Source: Quillaja saponaria (Eukaryota > Streptophyta > Magnoliopsida > Fabales > Quillajaceae). From it: a stretch of DNA of 64,000 nucleotides. The notes below the pieces were generated by a model. That model was not told where the DNA came from and made no database searches. It was given only the letters and a program-made list of their open reading frames with translations. A program made the translations under genes and the position numbers. Shown one piece after another: positions 1 through 9,790 of this stretch. The stretch is taken from positions 15,522,994 through 15,586,993 of the forward strand of contig CM055614.1 of NCBI GenBank assembly GCA_029379385.1, read 5' to 3'. Numbering within the stretch: the first letter of the stretch is position 1; each line of letters opens with the position of its first letter.

Positions 1-1331
1 GGATTTAGAATCATTTGCCTATTAAATTTGCCAAATCTGCCTATTAAATTTACTAAAGAAAGTTTGTTTATTATTGCAAATATGGTGGGTAAACCTCTTA
101 AATTAAATGGAGCTTCGGCTTCAAGAACAAGACCAAGCATGTCAAGAATTTGTGTTGAACTCAATTGAAGGAAGCCTCTTGTTGAAAAAGTGTGGATAGG
201 ATGTGGCGATAATAATGGCTTTTTTCAAGAAGTATCATATGAGAAAATCCTTAAATATTGTAACTATTGTTGTTGCCTTGGCCATGGTGTTGATGGATGA
301 AAGGTTTTGCAAGAAAAGACTAAAAGCAATGGTGACAAGGCTACCAAGATTCAAGATCAAGATTCAAGCAAGATAACTCAAGTTTCAAGAAACCAAAAGT
401 TGGGCTATCAAGATTCAAGAAAGAACCAAGTATTGAACAAGGGATCTATTGTAATTGAAAGAGAAAAAGGCAAGAAGGAGGTGTTAGAAACAAAAAGGAA
501 AGATGAAAGTTGTGTTTCAAGAGGAGGGAGACAAACCTTCAAAAACAAACAATGGGATAAAGAACTCGGCCATTGTAATGCTCAAGAGGGATTGCTTTAA
601 GGCTGCCCAACCGAAGGATAGTGATGAGGTGATCGAAGCAAGGGAGGGTGCTCTTGATAATGCATCTTTGACCCTATTGACGTTGAATGATCATGTTCAA
701 TAAACTATAATGAGGCCCTAATAATAAGTGTTGGTTGGAGATGTATGTGACAGTTTAAGAAGGGTACAAGAGGGAGTTTCGATTTCCTCTTAAAAGTGTG
801 TTGCAAGTGTGGTAAGGAGGGTTTAGTAAAATAGACAGCAAGCTACATGGAACATTTAAGCAAAGTCAAACAAATTCATGCTTGGCCTTCTCAAAAAAGG
901 AAAAAAAGATATTCAAGAAAAGGATTAAGAGAAAGGGTTTGATATTTGTTTACAAGAATTTGTGGAAGATGGAAAAAAGCCAAATCAAGAAGTTCAAGAA
1001 GCACAAGATCAAAGGTGTGGAAATTTAAAAGCAATGCAAGATTCAGACAGATCTTTATCTAACCATGGTTTACACTTTAAACCACCAAGTCATCTCAATC
1101 CTTTTCAAGGACAGCAAGACTTCACAATAACATCAAAGAAGGATTTGACACTTTGAATCTCTCACCAAAGAGCGGTTCAAAGAGTCAAAAAATATTTGAG
1201 AGTCAACCTTGGAGTTTCTCCAAGGAAGCAACAAGAATCATCTCAATAAGAGATGGTATAGAACAGATGAAAGCTTTAATGATTCAAGAGTCTTCTAAGG
1301 TAAGACAAAACCTGCTTTCCATTGAATCTAA
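1..1331 (+). pseudogene. LINE ORF1 remnant (DUF4283 / CCHC-type RNA-binding protein)
   Basis: In several frames the translation shows the ORF1 core seen in the better copy at 24602-25126: an isoleucine/leucine-rich stretch, the block GKPLKLNGASASRTRPS near 90-140, a WIGCG block near 195, and a degenerate zinc-knuckle block (YCNYCCCLGHG) near 260-295. ORF1 proteins of this class bind LINE RNA and carry it into the RNP. The downstream part (about 300-1330) is lysine/glutamine-rich and low in complexity, as in the C-terminal half of such proteins, and is broken by many stops. The start of ORF1 lies outside the window. Confidence 0.6.
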
Positions 1332-1800
1332 ATGATGAATTCGCTTTATTGGAATGCTAGGGCCATTAGGAATGTAAGAACAAGACATAGGCTTAGGAAG
1401 TTAAAAAGACTAAATCGGTGCTTTATTGTGGCAATTTCTGAACCCAAAAGCCTATTGGCTAATTTGGATGGTCTTGCTCAGTTTTGTGGTTTCAATCATG
1501 CTATTGCTAATATAGATCATAATTTGTGGATTTTCTGGGATGATTTTTTTGATTGTGAGGTTGTAAAAAATTCAGGGCAGCAAGTTACTTTGAAATTCAG
1601 GAGTAATATGTTAAGCTCCCATACTTTTCTTACTTTGGTGTATGCTCAATATAGTAGAGCTGGTAGATTGGAGTTGAGGGTTGACCTTTTAGAGGTGAGC
1701 AGTTTGGTGGGCTCTAATGGTTGGTTAATTGGTGGTGACTTCAATTGTGTTCTTAACCAAGAGGAAGTATTTGGCGCTCATTCTCGTTTCAATTATGATT
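1332..1800 (+). pseudogene. LINE ORF2 N-terminal endonuclease domain (fragment)
   Basis: An apurinic-like endonuclease domain opens ORF2. It would nick the target DNA for target-primed reverse transcription. Visible motifs are the N-terminal YWNARAIRN block (residues 6-14), the catalytic-glutamate block AISEPKS (about residue 36), an LVYAQ block (about residue 98) and the diagnostic GGDFNCVL block (about residue 137). The final SDH-type block and the linker to RT are missing, because near base 1797 the frame passes straight into RT-palm sequence. The ATG overlaps the end of the ORF1 remnant. The open frame runs on to 1871 only because the fused RT piece happens to be in frame. Confidence 0.8.
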
Positions 1801-1925
1801 TCGTTTTGAGAAAATTTGGCCTTTGTGAGTTTTGGATAGACCTTGTATGGCAGGTGGTTTCAAGCCCTTGATATTCTGTATTGGAAAATTGCAACAACTT
1901 GGGTTTCTTTAAATCAACAAGGTGA
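1797..1925 (+). pseudogene. LINE reverse transcriptase palm fragment
   Basis: The peptide VLRKFGLCEFWIDLV, followed after a frameshift by NNLGFFKSTR, matches the RT segment just before the QQGDPLS motif in the minus-strand LINE at 20.9-21.1 kb (KVWLS...NSLGFFKSTWGLQQGDPLS there). About 1.5-2 kb of normal ORF2 between the endonuclease and this point is missing. The fragment is inactive. Confidence 0.65.
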
Positions 1926-2140
1926 TGTGCATCATAGTATTGATTAGGCTGTCCAAAATCAAGAGGAGCTGTATTTGGGGCCTCATACTTGAGCAAGAGC
2001 CAAAAAGATTCAAAACCAGGTTGGCATGGCCATTCTGAGTTCAACCCAATTTGAAGACTTGAAGCCCAATATGGATGAGCATGAACCCAATCCCAGTTTG
2101 ATCAACCTTCTCTCTTGTGTGGACATGGATGAAAATTAGT
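1926..2140 (+). pseudogene. Ty3 pol C-terminal tail
   Basis: One frame reads GPHT*ARAKKIQNQVG near 1975-2025. This is the conserved GPxTRARAKK block found at the very end of chromovirus-type (Tekay/Reina/CRM) polyproteins, with the Arg codon changed to a stop (CGA to TGA). A short acidic tail follows and ends near 2140. The piece lies immediately upstream of an LTR, as the 3' end of an internal region should. It therefore appears to belong to a different copy from the gag-pol that starts at 2899. Confidence 0.6.
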
Positions 2141-2811
2141 TCTGGGAATTCATACCAAGGGATTACGTGATGAATGACTTAACTTGGAAAGATCTACAAG
2201 TCTAGTTTCCAACACATCAAACGGTGTGCCATTTGGAGTTATCTAGAGGAAGTTATGGCTAATTTAGTAAAGTCTGTTCCAGAACGTAAATTATGACGAA
2301 TTTTGAAAACTCTCATATTTCCTAGTATCTTTTGCTTTGTTTTATACTTTTCATTAATACTTATGAGTTGGAATATGTTTTATAGTCAAAAGTCAGCCTT
2401 TATTAGTATTGGAATTGAGTCACTTATACTTGGAGTGTTGTTCCAAGATAGTCAAAATATTTTATTTAGTTTTGTGTTTACCTATGCTTGGAGGGTTGTT
2501 CCATGGCTTACAAAACTCATTGTATGCAGTCATGCTAAAAAGTTTTTCTGATTATTATCACAATTGCTCGTTGTAACTTTCTTATTTCTTATCTAAACAA
2601 GTTCTTGTTTAGTGGCAAAAGTAAACCCAATTCTTATCGCTCTGCATTCCTCCTTCTAAGAGTGTGGTGAATCAACCTTGTTCTTGATTGTGGCGGAGGA
2701 TTCCTTATCAGTCAAGGCTATAAGTGTTCTTTTCTTTTCTTTTACTCACTCAAAATTGTAATCAACCATCCTTGAACAATTTCCAGCAATCTACTTTACT
2801 TGGGAACATCA
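2141..2811 (+). repeat. LTR of family E (Ty3 chromovirus-like)
   Basis: The right end is clear: TTGGGAACATCA, then 3 bases, then a tRNA-iMet primer-binding site. Two partial copies in minus orientation (21122-21446 and 36533-36785) end at the same place (ACTTGGG.A.ATCA) and fix the boundary. The left end is uncertain; I placed it after the last recognisable pol codons. The 3' half contains TCTAAACAAGTTCTTGTTTAG, shared by all three copies. Confidence 0.65.
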
Positions 2812-2814
2812 TAT

Positions 2815-2826
2815 TGGTATCAGAGC
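2815..2826 (+). other. Primer-binding site for initiator tRNA-Met (LTR-E element)
   Basis: TGGTATCAGAGC is the exact complement of the 3' end of plant initiator tRNA-Met. It lies 3 bases after the LTR-E end, where minus-strand synthesis of an LTR retrotransposon starts. Confidence 0.9.
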
Positions 2827-2898
2827 ATAAAGTTTTTGAGTGAAACACATGAGGGAGTGATTGTTACCCAAACAAAATTATGCTCAGAAATCCCAACA

Positions 2899-3855
2899 AT
2901 GAATGACCAAAATAATCCTACCAACCCTAGGGGTCTTTCCATGGAACAAGCTCATATTATTGGAATTCAACGAAGACAGCAAGAGATGATGGAAAAAATA
3001 GGCCAAATGGTTAGGCCATCAAGAGAATAACATGCAATGTCAAAACCAACCACATATCAAGAACCAAGAAGGGCTGACCATGATGTTGAGGAGGAAGATG
3101 GAGAAGAGGATGACTTTGATGAAGTAAGAGGAGGAGAGACCATGTCCAAGGAGGCAACAATGGAGGGCTAGAAATAACTTGAAGTTGAAGATTCCTCCAT
3201 TCAAAGGAACCAGCTCACCCAAAGAATACTTGGAATGGGTACAATGGGTTGAGAAAGTCTTCGAATGCCAAGATTATGCCAATTTATGGTGGGAGAATTT
3301 TAAAGCACAACTTTGAGGGATGGGATATGAGATATTAGAATTTGGAGGCTCATGAAAAGACTCATGCACAGGTGAAAAGTTCTTGAATATTATAAGCAAG
3401 AACTATATATTAGGATGTAAACCATAAGAACAAACCATTGCTAGGTTTTTGGGGGGATTGAATAAAGAAGATGCCATTGAGTTACAACCTCATGTGTTTT
3501 TGGAGGATGCATTAAACTTGTCATTAAGGTGGAAAGGCAGTGCAAAAGAGGTGCATCAAAGTAGGGAGCCACTCAACCTAATACCACATCCTCATCCCCA
3601 TGGACTGCTTCCAAGAGGAATGAACAAAGAAAGAACGTAGGATATTCAAGTAAATTGCAAGTAGATTCAGCCAAACATAAAGAATAGGATGGTGTTCCTA
3701 ACCCACCACCTAGAAAGAGCCGAGATATCAAGGGTTTCAAATGTCTTGGTCACTGGCATATTGCCTCCAAATGTCCTAATAAAAGAGTGATGGTAATTCG
3801 AGAGAATCAAGGGGAAATTGAAAGTGAGGATGAGGCAGCCATAGAAGAAATGGTA
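2899..3855 (+). pseudogene. Ty3 gag remnant (chromovirus-like)
   Basis: The capsid precursor of the LTR-E element. An ATG at 2899 opens MNDQNNPTNPRG, followed by a coiled, glutamine/methionine-rich N-terminus. After a stop near 3030, the core gag block appears in another frame near 3180-3320 (LKLKIPPFKG-like, then a YLEW...VFECQDYANLWW-like stretch). A degenerate zinc knuckle (FKCLGHWHIASKCPNKR) lies near 3738-3785, with its first cysteine changed to glycine. The acidic spacer EIESEDEAAIEEM follows. At least four frame changes are needed to read it through, so it is non-functional. Confidence 0.7.
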
Positions 3856-4493
3856 GGTGAGTGAAGAAGAGAGGGTTGTGGAAAAATCTCTTCCACACTA
3901 GGTGCACCACTGTTAAAATGGTATGTGGAGTTATCATAGATGGTGGAAGTTGTACAAATGTAGCTTCCACTACCTTGGTGGAGAAATTGAATTTGGCAAC
4001 CATGAAACACCCACGACCATACAAGCTGCATTGGCTAAATAATCAAGGTGAAGTGACCATCTCAAAACAAGTTCTATTGCCATTCTCCATTGGAAAAACT
4101 TATTTAGATGTGGTATTATGTGATGTAGCACCCATGGATGCTAGACACCTGCTTCTTGGAAGGCCTTAGCAGTTTGATAGAAGGGCATTGTACAATGGGT
4201 TCAACACCTATTCCTTTACAAAGGATGGGAAGAATATCACTTTAGCTCCCCTTAGTCCATAGCACGTGCTCAACGATCAACAAGCCATGAAGAAAGAAAA
4301 GAAGACAAGCTTGTTTGCAACCAAAGGTGAAGTGGAGAAAGTTTTACAAGATTCCAGCCTTATTCTCATATTAGTTGTGAAAGAAGCCATATCGAATGAG
4401 GTAATTTCCTTTCCCCCACAGATTAAAGAGCTCATGGAAGAATTTGCTAATGTGTTCCTTAAAGAGTTACCAAAGGGGGCTATCACCACTTAG
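3856..4493 (+). pseudogene. Ty3 aspartic protease region with N-terminal RT linker
   Basis: A retropepsin-like domain of the LTR-E element. The block VIIDGGSCTNVASTTLVEKL (about 3925-3985) is the chromovirus form of the active site region, and the C-terminal LLLGRP*QFDR block lies at 4155-4180 with a stop after the proline. It continues into a lysine-rich linker and the pre-RT segment IKELMEEFANVFLKELPKG (4420-4480). The domain separates Gag from Pol products in intact elements. In-frame stops near 4168 and 4260 disable it. Confidence 0.75.
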
Positions 4494-4820
4494 TAGGATT
4501 GAGCACCAAATTGATCTAGTATCCATGAGTCCTTGTTTGGTTCCTGCTTTACTATTACCAAAGAAGGATGGAACCATGAGGATCTGTGTATCCAGCTGAG
4601 CCATCAATAAAATCATGGTAAAGTATTGCTATCCTATCCTAAGGCTGGATGATATGCTAGATGAATTACATAGGTCAAAAGTGTTCTCAAAGGTGGATTT
4701 AAAAAGTGGCTACCATCAGATCCCAATTAAAGAAGGGGATGAGTGGACAAGAGGGATGAGTGGAAAATAGCCTTCAAGACAAAACATGGGTTGTATGAGT
4801 GGATGGTGATGCCATTCAAT
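4494..4820 (+). pseudogene. Ty3 reverse transcriptase N-terminal half (chromovirus-like)
   Basis: RT motifs appear in order across frames: LLPKKDGTMRICV (about 4553), [19 protein letters not shown] (about 4683) and [14 protein letters not shown] (about 4780). The catalytic YxDD block, RNase H and integrase are absent. The frame breaks off at the MPFGLTN motif, where an inverted Athila-type RT begins. The pol is therefore truncated to about 300 bp of RT. Confidence 0.75.
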
Positions 4821-5616
4821 TACACAAACCAAAAGGCATTCTTCTATATGCATAAGTACCAAAGGGGCAAGTAAAAGTAATCTTTTCTTGATCTTCAGGT
4901 GCAATAACAATCTGATTATATCCACTATACCCATCAAAGCTATAGAAAGACTTACCGGTCAACCTCTCAAGCATTTGGTCCATGAAAGGTAAAGGAAAGT
5001 GATCCTTATGTGATGATTGATTCAGCTTACGATAATTAACACACATTCTCCACCACTTTGAACATGAGTAGGCACAAGTTCATCATCTTTATTTTGCACA
5101 ACAGTAATTCCTGTTTTCTTAGGAACCATATGTGACTTACCCACTTGCCATCCAAAATAGGGTGGATAACTCCGGCATCAAGTAACTTCAATATTTTGAC
5201 CTTGACTACCTCCATCATAGGTGGGATGAGACACCTTTGCATCTCCCTTGTTGGCTTTGAATTTTCTTTCAAAAGTATGCGATGCATACACATGGAAGGA
5301 CTAATTCCCTTGATGTTAGCCAACGTCCATCCAATAGCAGTTTTATGGTCATGAAGCATGAACACAAGCCTTTCCTCTTGCACATGTGTTAAGTTCTTTG
5401 CAATGATCACAGCTAATGTATTATTTTCACCCAAAAACACATACTTTAAATGATTAGGCAAAGGTTTTAATTCAAGCTTGGGTGCATGCAAAACAGAGAG
5501 TCAAAGTTTCTAATGAGAAATAGGTAAATCATGAAAAACCTTACCATACTTGTACGGCATAGCTTGCAAGGCCATGACCGCATCAATCAAAGCATTATCT
5601 ATAGCAACCTCTCCTT
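4820..5616 (-). pseudogene. Athila/Tat-type Ty3 pol fragment (pre-RT linker and RT N-terminus)
   Basis: Read on the minus strand: KLELKPLPNHLKYVFLGE (about 5475), KTAIGWTLANIKGISPSMC (about 5340), a PTREMQR block, DAGVIHP...GKWVSH, then MCVNYRKLNQ, LPFMDQMLERL, SGYNQI and [16 protein letters not shown] (about 4825). These are the standard start of Athila-type pol before and into RT. A frameshift separates the two parts near 5040. The closest relative in the window is the minus-strand pol at 42034-42507. No YxDD, RNase H or integrase is attached; the fragment ends abruptly at both sides. Confidence 0.8.
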
Positions 5617-5992
5617 TTGTGTGAGTGGAATAAAAACTTTTGCTTATTTTTAACATCTTTAAGAAGGATATCCTTAGCAGATTTGTAATCTATTCTTAAT
5701 AAGAATTTTTTATTTAACAGGTCAGATTCAAACTTAGCGATGCACATGACAATTGATAATATTTCCTTTTTTATAGTAGAATAATTTTGTTGTGCACCCT
5801 TCCAAGTTCCTGAAGTAAATCTAACCAACTGCTATTTATTAGGAATTTTTTGTTTAAGTATTCCTCCATATCCTATCTCGGAAGCATCTGTTTCAACTAT
5901 TTTAATGCATATGGATGAGGAATACATAGATATGGGAGTTCTTTAACTCTTTGTTTTATCCTCTTAACTGCTTCTGTAAACTTATTATTCCA
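5617..5992 (-). pseudogene. EPRV-1 RNase H domain (partial)
   Basis: The minus-strand frame at 5595-5828 reads SGTWKGAQQNYSTIKKEIL, then CIAKFESDLLNKKFLLRID and SAKDILLKDVKN, matching the RNase H1 domain that follows caulimovirid RT and removes RNA from the replication hybrid. The catalytic core before it (5830-5990) is frame-disrupted. The C-terminal end is lost at the joint with the Athila fragment near 5617. Confidence 0.7.
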
Positions 5993-6775
5993 TTATGGAG
6001 GATTCTTTTTTAATCGTGCAAATAATAATTTGCAATCTAGGGCTAAATCCTTGTAAAATTCACCTACATAATTTAGACTTCCTATGAATCTTTGCAATTG
6101 TTGTTTTTCCCTTATCTCATTAGGGAATTTATCAGCAAATTGTATGGCTCTATCAATTGGTATAATAGAACCTCTATGAATGTTATGTCCTAAAAAATGA
6201 ATAGTAGTTTGAAATATTTTTACCTTCTTTGCAGAAACTGCTAATCTCGTCTTCATGACAGTATTCAAGAATATATTGAGATGTTTAAAATGTTTCTCAA
6301 TAGAAGGAGAAAAAACTAAAATATCATCAATATAAACAATTATAAATTTATGATAAGAATTAAAAATATCATTCATAATGTTTTGAAATTCAGATGGAGC
6401 ATTTTTTAATCCGAATGGCATAACATTCCATTCATAATGTCCAAAAGGTATAGTGAAGGCAGTTTTGTACCTATCTTGCTCAGCTATTTGAATTTGCCAA
6501 TATCCTAATTTCATATCAAATTTAGAGAATATCTTGGCATCATAAAGTCTATTTAACAAATCCTTTTTATTAGGGATTGAATACCTGATCCATCTAAGAG
6601 CTTTATTCAGAGGTTTGTAATTAATTACTAGCCTTGGGACTCCTCTTTCTAATTCTGCGGCATTTTCTACATAAAATGCTGGGCAACTCCAGGGACTGTA
6701 ACTTTTTCTTATTAATCCCTTTTTTAGTAATTCTTCAATTTCTGCCTTGCAAATTTCTAAATGTCTAGGACCCAT
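5993..6775 (-). pseudogene. EPRV-1 reverse transcriptase domain
   Basis: A 260-residue open frame covering nearly the whole RT: IEELLKKGLIRKSYSPWSC (residue 13), RGVPRLVINYKPLNKAL (about 44), FSKFDMKLGYWQIQI (about 83), FGHYEWNVMPFGLKNAPSEF (about 110) and the catalytic block IIVYIDDILVF (about 144). YIDD itself is at 6323-6334. The thumb (FLGHNIHRG, about 193) and connection (LQRFIGSLNYVGEFY, about 230) follow. This is the longest uninterrupted viral domain in the window. It lies between protease (right) and RNase H (left) on the minus strand. The start used is simply the first ATG; the real protein was a polyprotein. Confidence 0.9.
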
Positions 6776-6847
6776 AGCTATTGGCCTAGCCTTAGTGGGT
6801 ATTTATTTTTCTGAGAAATCTAGTTCATAAGGCAATTCTATAATATG

Positions 6848-7400
6848 TTATTTTATGTTCCAAAAAGCATTAGGAATCCCTGCACATATTGTTTGTTCAA
6901 TTTTATGTTGAAATTTATTAATTTCATCTTGAAGCTTTGGAGATTTCAATTGTTGCTCAATTCTCTTATACTCTATCTCTTCCTTTAGAGACATAAGAAA
7001 ATTTTCTTTTCTTTTAATGGTATCTCTCATAAGATTAATTTCATGCATTCGTGGTTCTTCAACAAATTCAAATTTAATTTGTCTTCCCTTTATTATAGTT
7101 TCTACTCTTGATTCGTCTATTTTAGAAATAGGGAATAATATGTGTAAAAAATGGTTTCCTAGAATCACTCCCTGTGCCAGGCCCTTGACTAGAACAAAGG
7201 GTACAGGAAAACATACCTTGTTATTACAGACTGCCGCATTAGATAATCATTTTCTGAAAGTACTTGGATGGGACTAGTCCTTCGTTGATGCAATTCAAAT
7301 CTGCTCCTGAATCTATTAAGGCAACAGACTGAAAACTAAATTCATTGTTTATAACTATGGTTATCTTAGTGAACCATTTTTGAGCTATAACTAAGTCTAT
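6848..7400 (-). pseudogene. EPRV-1 aspartic protease and RT linker
   Basis: The retropepsin active site reads ALIDSGADLNCI at about 7283-7333, in the caulimovirid DSGAD form. The fold continues to VILGNHFLHILFPISKID (about 7115-7170) and then the helical linker MHEINLMRDTIKRKENFLMS...IEQTICAGIPNAFW (6848-7060), which precedes RT. A frameshift lies near 7180-7260 between the two halves. The enzyme would release capsid and RT from the polyprotein. Confidence 0.75.
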
Positions 7401-8080
7401 AGCACAGATCCATCCTTCTGGATCATTAAGGATGTTTACAGTTCCTTCTTCAGGTTCCTCTATTATTATATCTTTTTCTTTGTTTTTAGGTTTTGGATTT
7501 TTTGTGTCTTTTGATGATTCCCATATAAGATCTTGGAACTGATCTTCATCTGATTCTTCAAGATTAGAAACTCTCTATTTTAGAGTTCTTACTTCTTCTT
7601 TTATTTAATTAATTTCTGATTTTAAATTAGCAATAGTTGGTTCATTTGATGAAGAGTTAACATTTTTTACCCTTTCTATAAGAATCATCTTTTATACTTC
7701 TTTTTATCACTGAACTTTTACCCTTGTTAGACATATGAATATAGTTTTCTAACTGTATTCTTCTTTCTTCAGAGTTTGTTTTTTTATCAATTTAAGTCTA
7801 AAATCAGACTTTCTTCTTTTGACAAGACATTTATACTAAAATTATTTAATCCTATAGTTTTTAGGATACATTCGTCACAATCATTATCTAAACAACATTT
7901 TGATTTTTCAGATAATTCTGACTCAGAGTTATAATCATTTTCTGACTCTTCTATACTACAGTCTGAATTATACTGCTTTATTATAAAAGCATTCAAATGT
8001 TCCTTTTCTTCGTCAGAGTTTTGACATAAGGATTTCTTTAAACCTTCATTAATCTGAAGTGGATTTATTTTCTTTTTAAC
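7401..8080 (-). pseudogene. EPRV-1 acidic spacer between capsid knuckle and protease
   Basis: A serine/glutamate/aspartate-rich region with the peptide LNAFIIKQYNSDCSIEESEN and a cysteine-rich patch CCLDNDCDECILK (7787-7996). It is followed on the left by a lysine-rich, heptad-like segment with several stops (7560-7740). Acidic spacers are common at the C-terminal side of caulimovirid capsid proteins. The same spacer is present in EPRV-4 at 38274-38486. Confidence 0.55.
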
Positions 8081-8081
8081 T

Positions 8082-8131
8082 CTGCATTTATTTTGAAAAT
8101 GACTCAGTTTTCCACACTTATAACAAATAGG
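8082..8131 (-). other. CCHC zinc knuckle of EPRV-1 capsid protein
   Basis: PICYKCGKLSHFQNKC, an intact CX2CX4HX4C knuckle of the type that binds viral RNA. Preceded on its N-terminal side by a lysine-rich stretch (8140-8300). Confidence 0.9.
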
Positions 8132-9100
8132 AACCTTTTTGTAATTAGCCTCCTTGACTAAAGGTTTCTTACTAGATTCATAATAACCATTCTTTGACTT
8201 TTCATTCTTTTTAAATTGTTTTCTCTTGTAAGGTTTATTAGAGAATTTCTTTTGAAATTTATGAGTCTTTTTAGACTGCTTAAATTGATTACTTGTTGGA
8301 TATCCAAATTGTTCACAAAAATTTCCTAAAGCTCTTTTCCCGCTTAATTTCTCTTTGTCAATTTGTCGTTTGAGCCTAATATCATTACTTCTGAAGCTAA
8401 CTCTCCATAAGTATAGCTACTGTATGGTATATTACCACCATGATTATCTTTTAGTTTATTTCTAATTTTATCAGCAAACAGAGTTAGGAGACCTGCTAAA
8501 AACTTTTCTTTCCAAAAGTCAGCTTGACTGTCTGGTCTCTAATAAACTCTAGATAAGAACACATCTTTATACCACTGGAAGTGAGATAGATCTGGACACC
8601 TAAAATTAATCAGTTGTTCGTGTGATCTATCTAACCTAAACATATTAGCTCCAACAAAGTGGTTTATAATTGTATAGATTAATGTGTAAACTATATCAGT
8701 TATTAGATTTCCATTTTCCTGTTTCACAGAATTTAAGATCTCTTGTTTAGAGATATCTGATAGGTGAAAATCCCACTATCCTAACAATTGTCCTGTAAAC
8801 CCACTGATTATGGCTAAGGCTATTTCCCTGTCAGTGTTACCATTGGACCTACATGCTACAGCATACAATAGCATATGTTTCGTTGTCTAGAGGATTTGGT
8901 ATTCTGCCAGTCCATCAATATTCCATTCAACTATGGACTTGCCATCAAACTGGACCCTATGTTGAATAGCATTATCTTCGTACTGAAGATCTAACGGTGA
9001 AGGTCTTGGGTAATACATTTTAGATGGGGCAGTTGGAGTTGTCTTATTCCAATGAAGCTTATTAACTCTAAATGTGAGTCTTTTCTGGATGACTTTTCTT
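8132..9100 (-). pseudogene. EPRV-1 capsid protein region
   Basis: Capsid blocks in order on the minus strand: MYYPRPSPLDLQYEDNAI (about 8990), a VEWNIDGLAEYQIL-like stretch (about 8930), REIALAIISGFTGQL (about 8820), LIYTIINHFVGANM (about 8670), DLSHFQWYKDVFLSRVY (about 8560) and FWKEKFLAGLLTLFADKIRNKL (about 8490). The basic tail comes before the zinc knuckle. A GAG-like WYKDxFLxRV core is typical of caulimovirid and some retrotransposon capsids. Stops at about 8890, 8540 and within 8200-8350 break it. Confidence 0.75.
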
Positions 9101-9790
9101 GGTTTTGACTCAGCATGTTGACACTTTTCTTTTCAGATTCTGTAACCTGTTGACTAATTCATCCACAAAGTTTTTATCATTAATTCTAGATTCTTTTCTG
9201 AATTTCAGATTGACTTATGGTGGAGGTTTCATCATGATTGGATCTATCCTAGCAGACTCTTTACTAGAAGATCCTGGAGTCTAAGGAATTATTTGTTGGG
9301 ACGACTTTTCTTGAATTAGAAAATTTTCTATCCTTGAGGACTGCTTTCTTAAAGATTGAAGGAATAAATTTGTATAATTATTTTGGTTGGATATTTCAAC
9401 CAAGGCACTTGAAGTGGATGCTTCTTTGGTATAGCTGAGTAAGGATTAGCTATTATTTCACCTTTAGACTTTTTGACTAAAAGTGATGACTCTGGGTGAT
9501 GAACTGCTGCTATATTCTTTCCCTCCCTGGTGAAAAAAGTTTTGATAAGCAGTTTCTAGAACATTAACGAACTTAGGATCCTCAAAATTGGGCCAATCTT
9601 TTTTGTGGAACCTAAAGGCTCGTTCAAGCCATTTAAAGAATGCTGGCTTCTTATGATATTTTTCCATATACTGTTTATGCATAGAGATCCAGTAATCTCT
9701 TTCTTTTTCACTAAAAGTTGCATAAAACCATTTATGTTTAACGGACCAAATTATTATATGTACGGAACAATAAATTTCACATGCATCTAA
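9101..9790 (-). pseudogene. EPRV-1 region between movement protein and capsid (N-terminal remnant)
   Basis: Minus-strand translation gives EKERDYWISMHKQYMEKYHK and FFKWLERAF (9620-9715), then a serine-rich stretch, then NNYTNLFLQSLRKQSSRIEN (about 9330) and a coiled segment. The block with YMEK...FFKWLE aligns with FFECFEVYVRKNG in EPRV-3 (14574-14795), so it lies downstream of the 30K movement-protein domain. That domain itself is missing, so EPRV-1 is truncated near 9790. Confidence 0.6.

Larger units (their letters stand above)
1..1925 (+). mobile_element. LINE-1 copy (L1/RIL-type), truncated and internally deleted
   Basis: Remains of a plant non-LTR retrotransposon entering from the left edge. 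An ORF1 remnant is followed by an ORF2 endonuclease domain that joins directly to a short piece of the reverse transcriptase palm near 1797, so most of ORF2 is missing. The right end stops inside the RT region and runs into Ty3 pol sequence near 1926, with no poly(A) tail. The same ORF1, EN and RT segments can be recognised on the minus strand at 20.3-25.3 kb, which supports the assignment. Inactive. Confidence 0.8.
5617..9790 (-). mobile_element. EPRV-1: endogenous caulimovirid copy, 5' and 3' truncated
   Basis: A plant pararetrovirus integrant read right to left: linker region, capsid with CCHC knuckle, aspartic protease, RT, RNase H. The polyprotein order and the wording of the capsid and RT blocks fit the endogenous caulimovirids placed in the florendovirus group, although petuvirus-like lineages are not excluded. 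The movement-protein end is missing on the right and ORF2 and the intergenic region on the left. A few stops and frameshifts interrupt it. EPRV-4 (36786-38842) is a close relative of its right half. Described only as a relic. Confidence 0.8.

Noticed and set aside
2303..2551. 82-codon hydrophobic frame in LTR-E
   Set aside because: T-rich LTR sequence; no homologous frame in the other LTR-E fragments.
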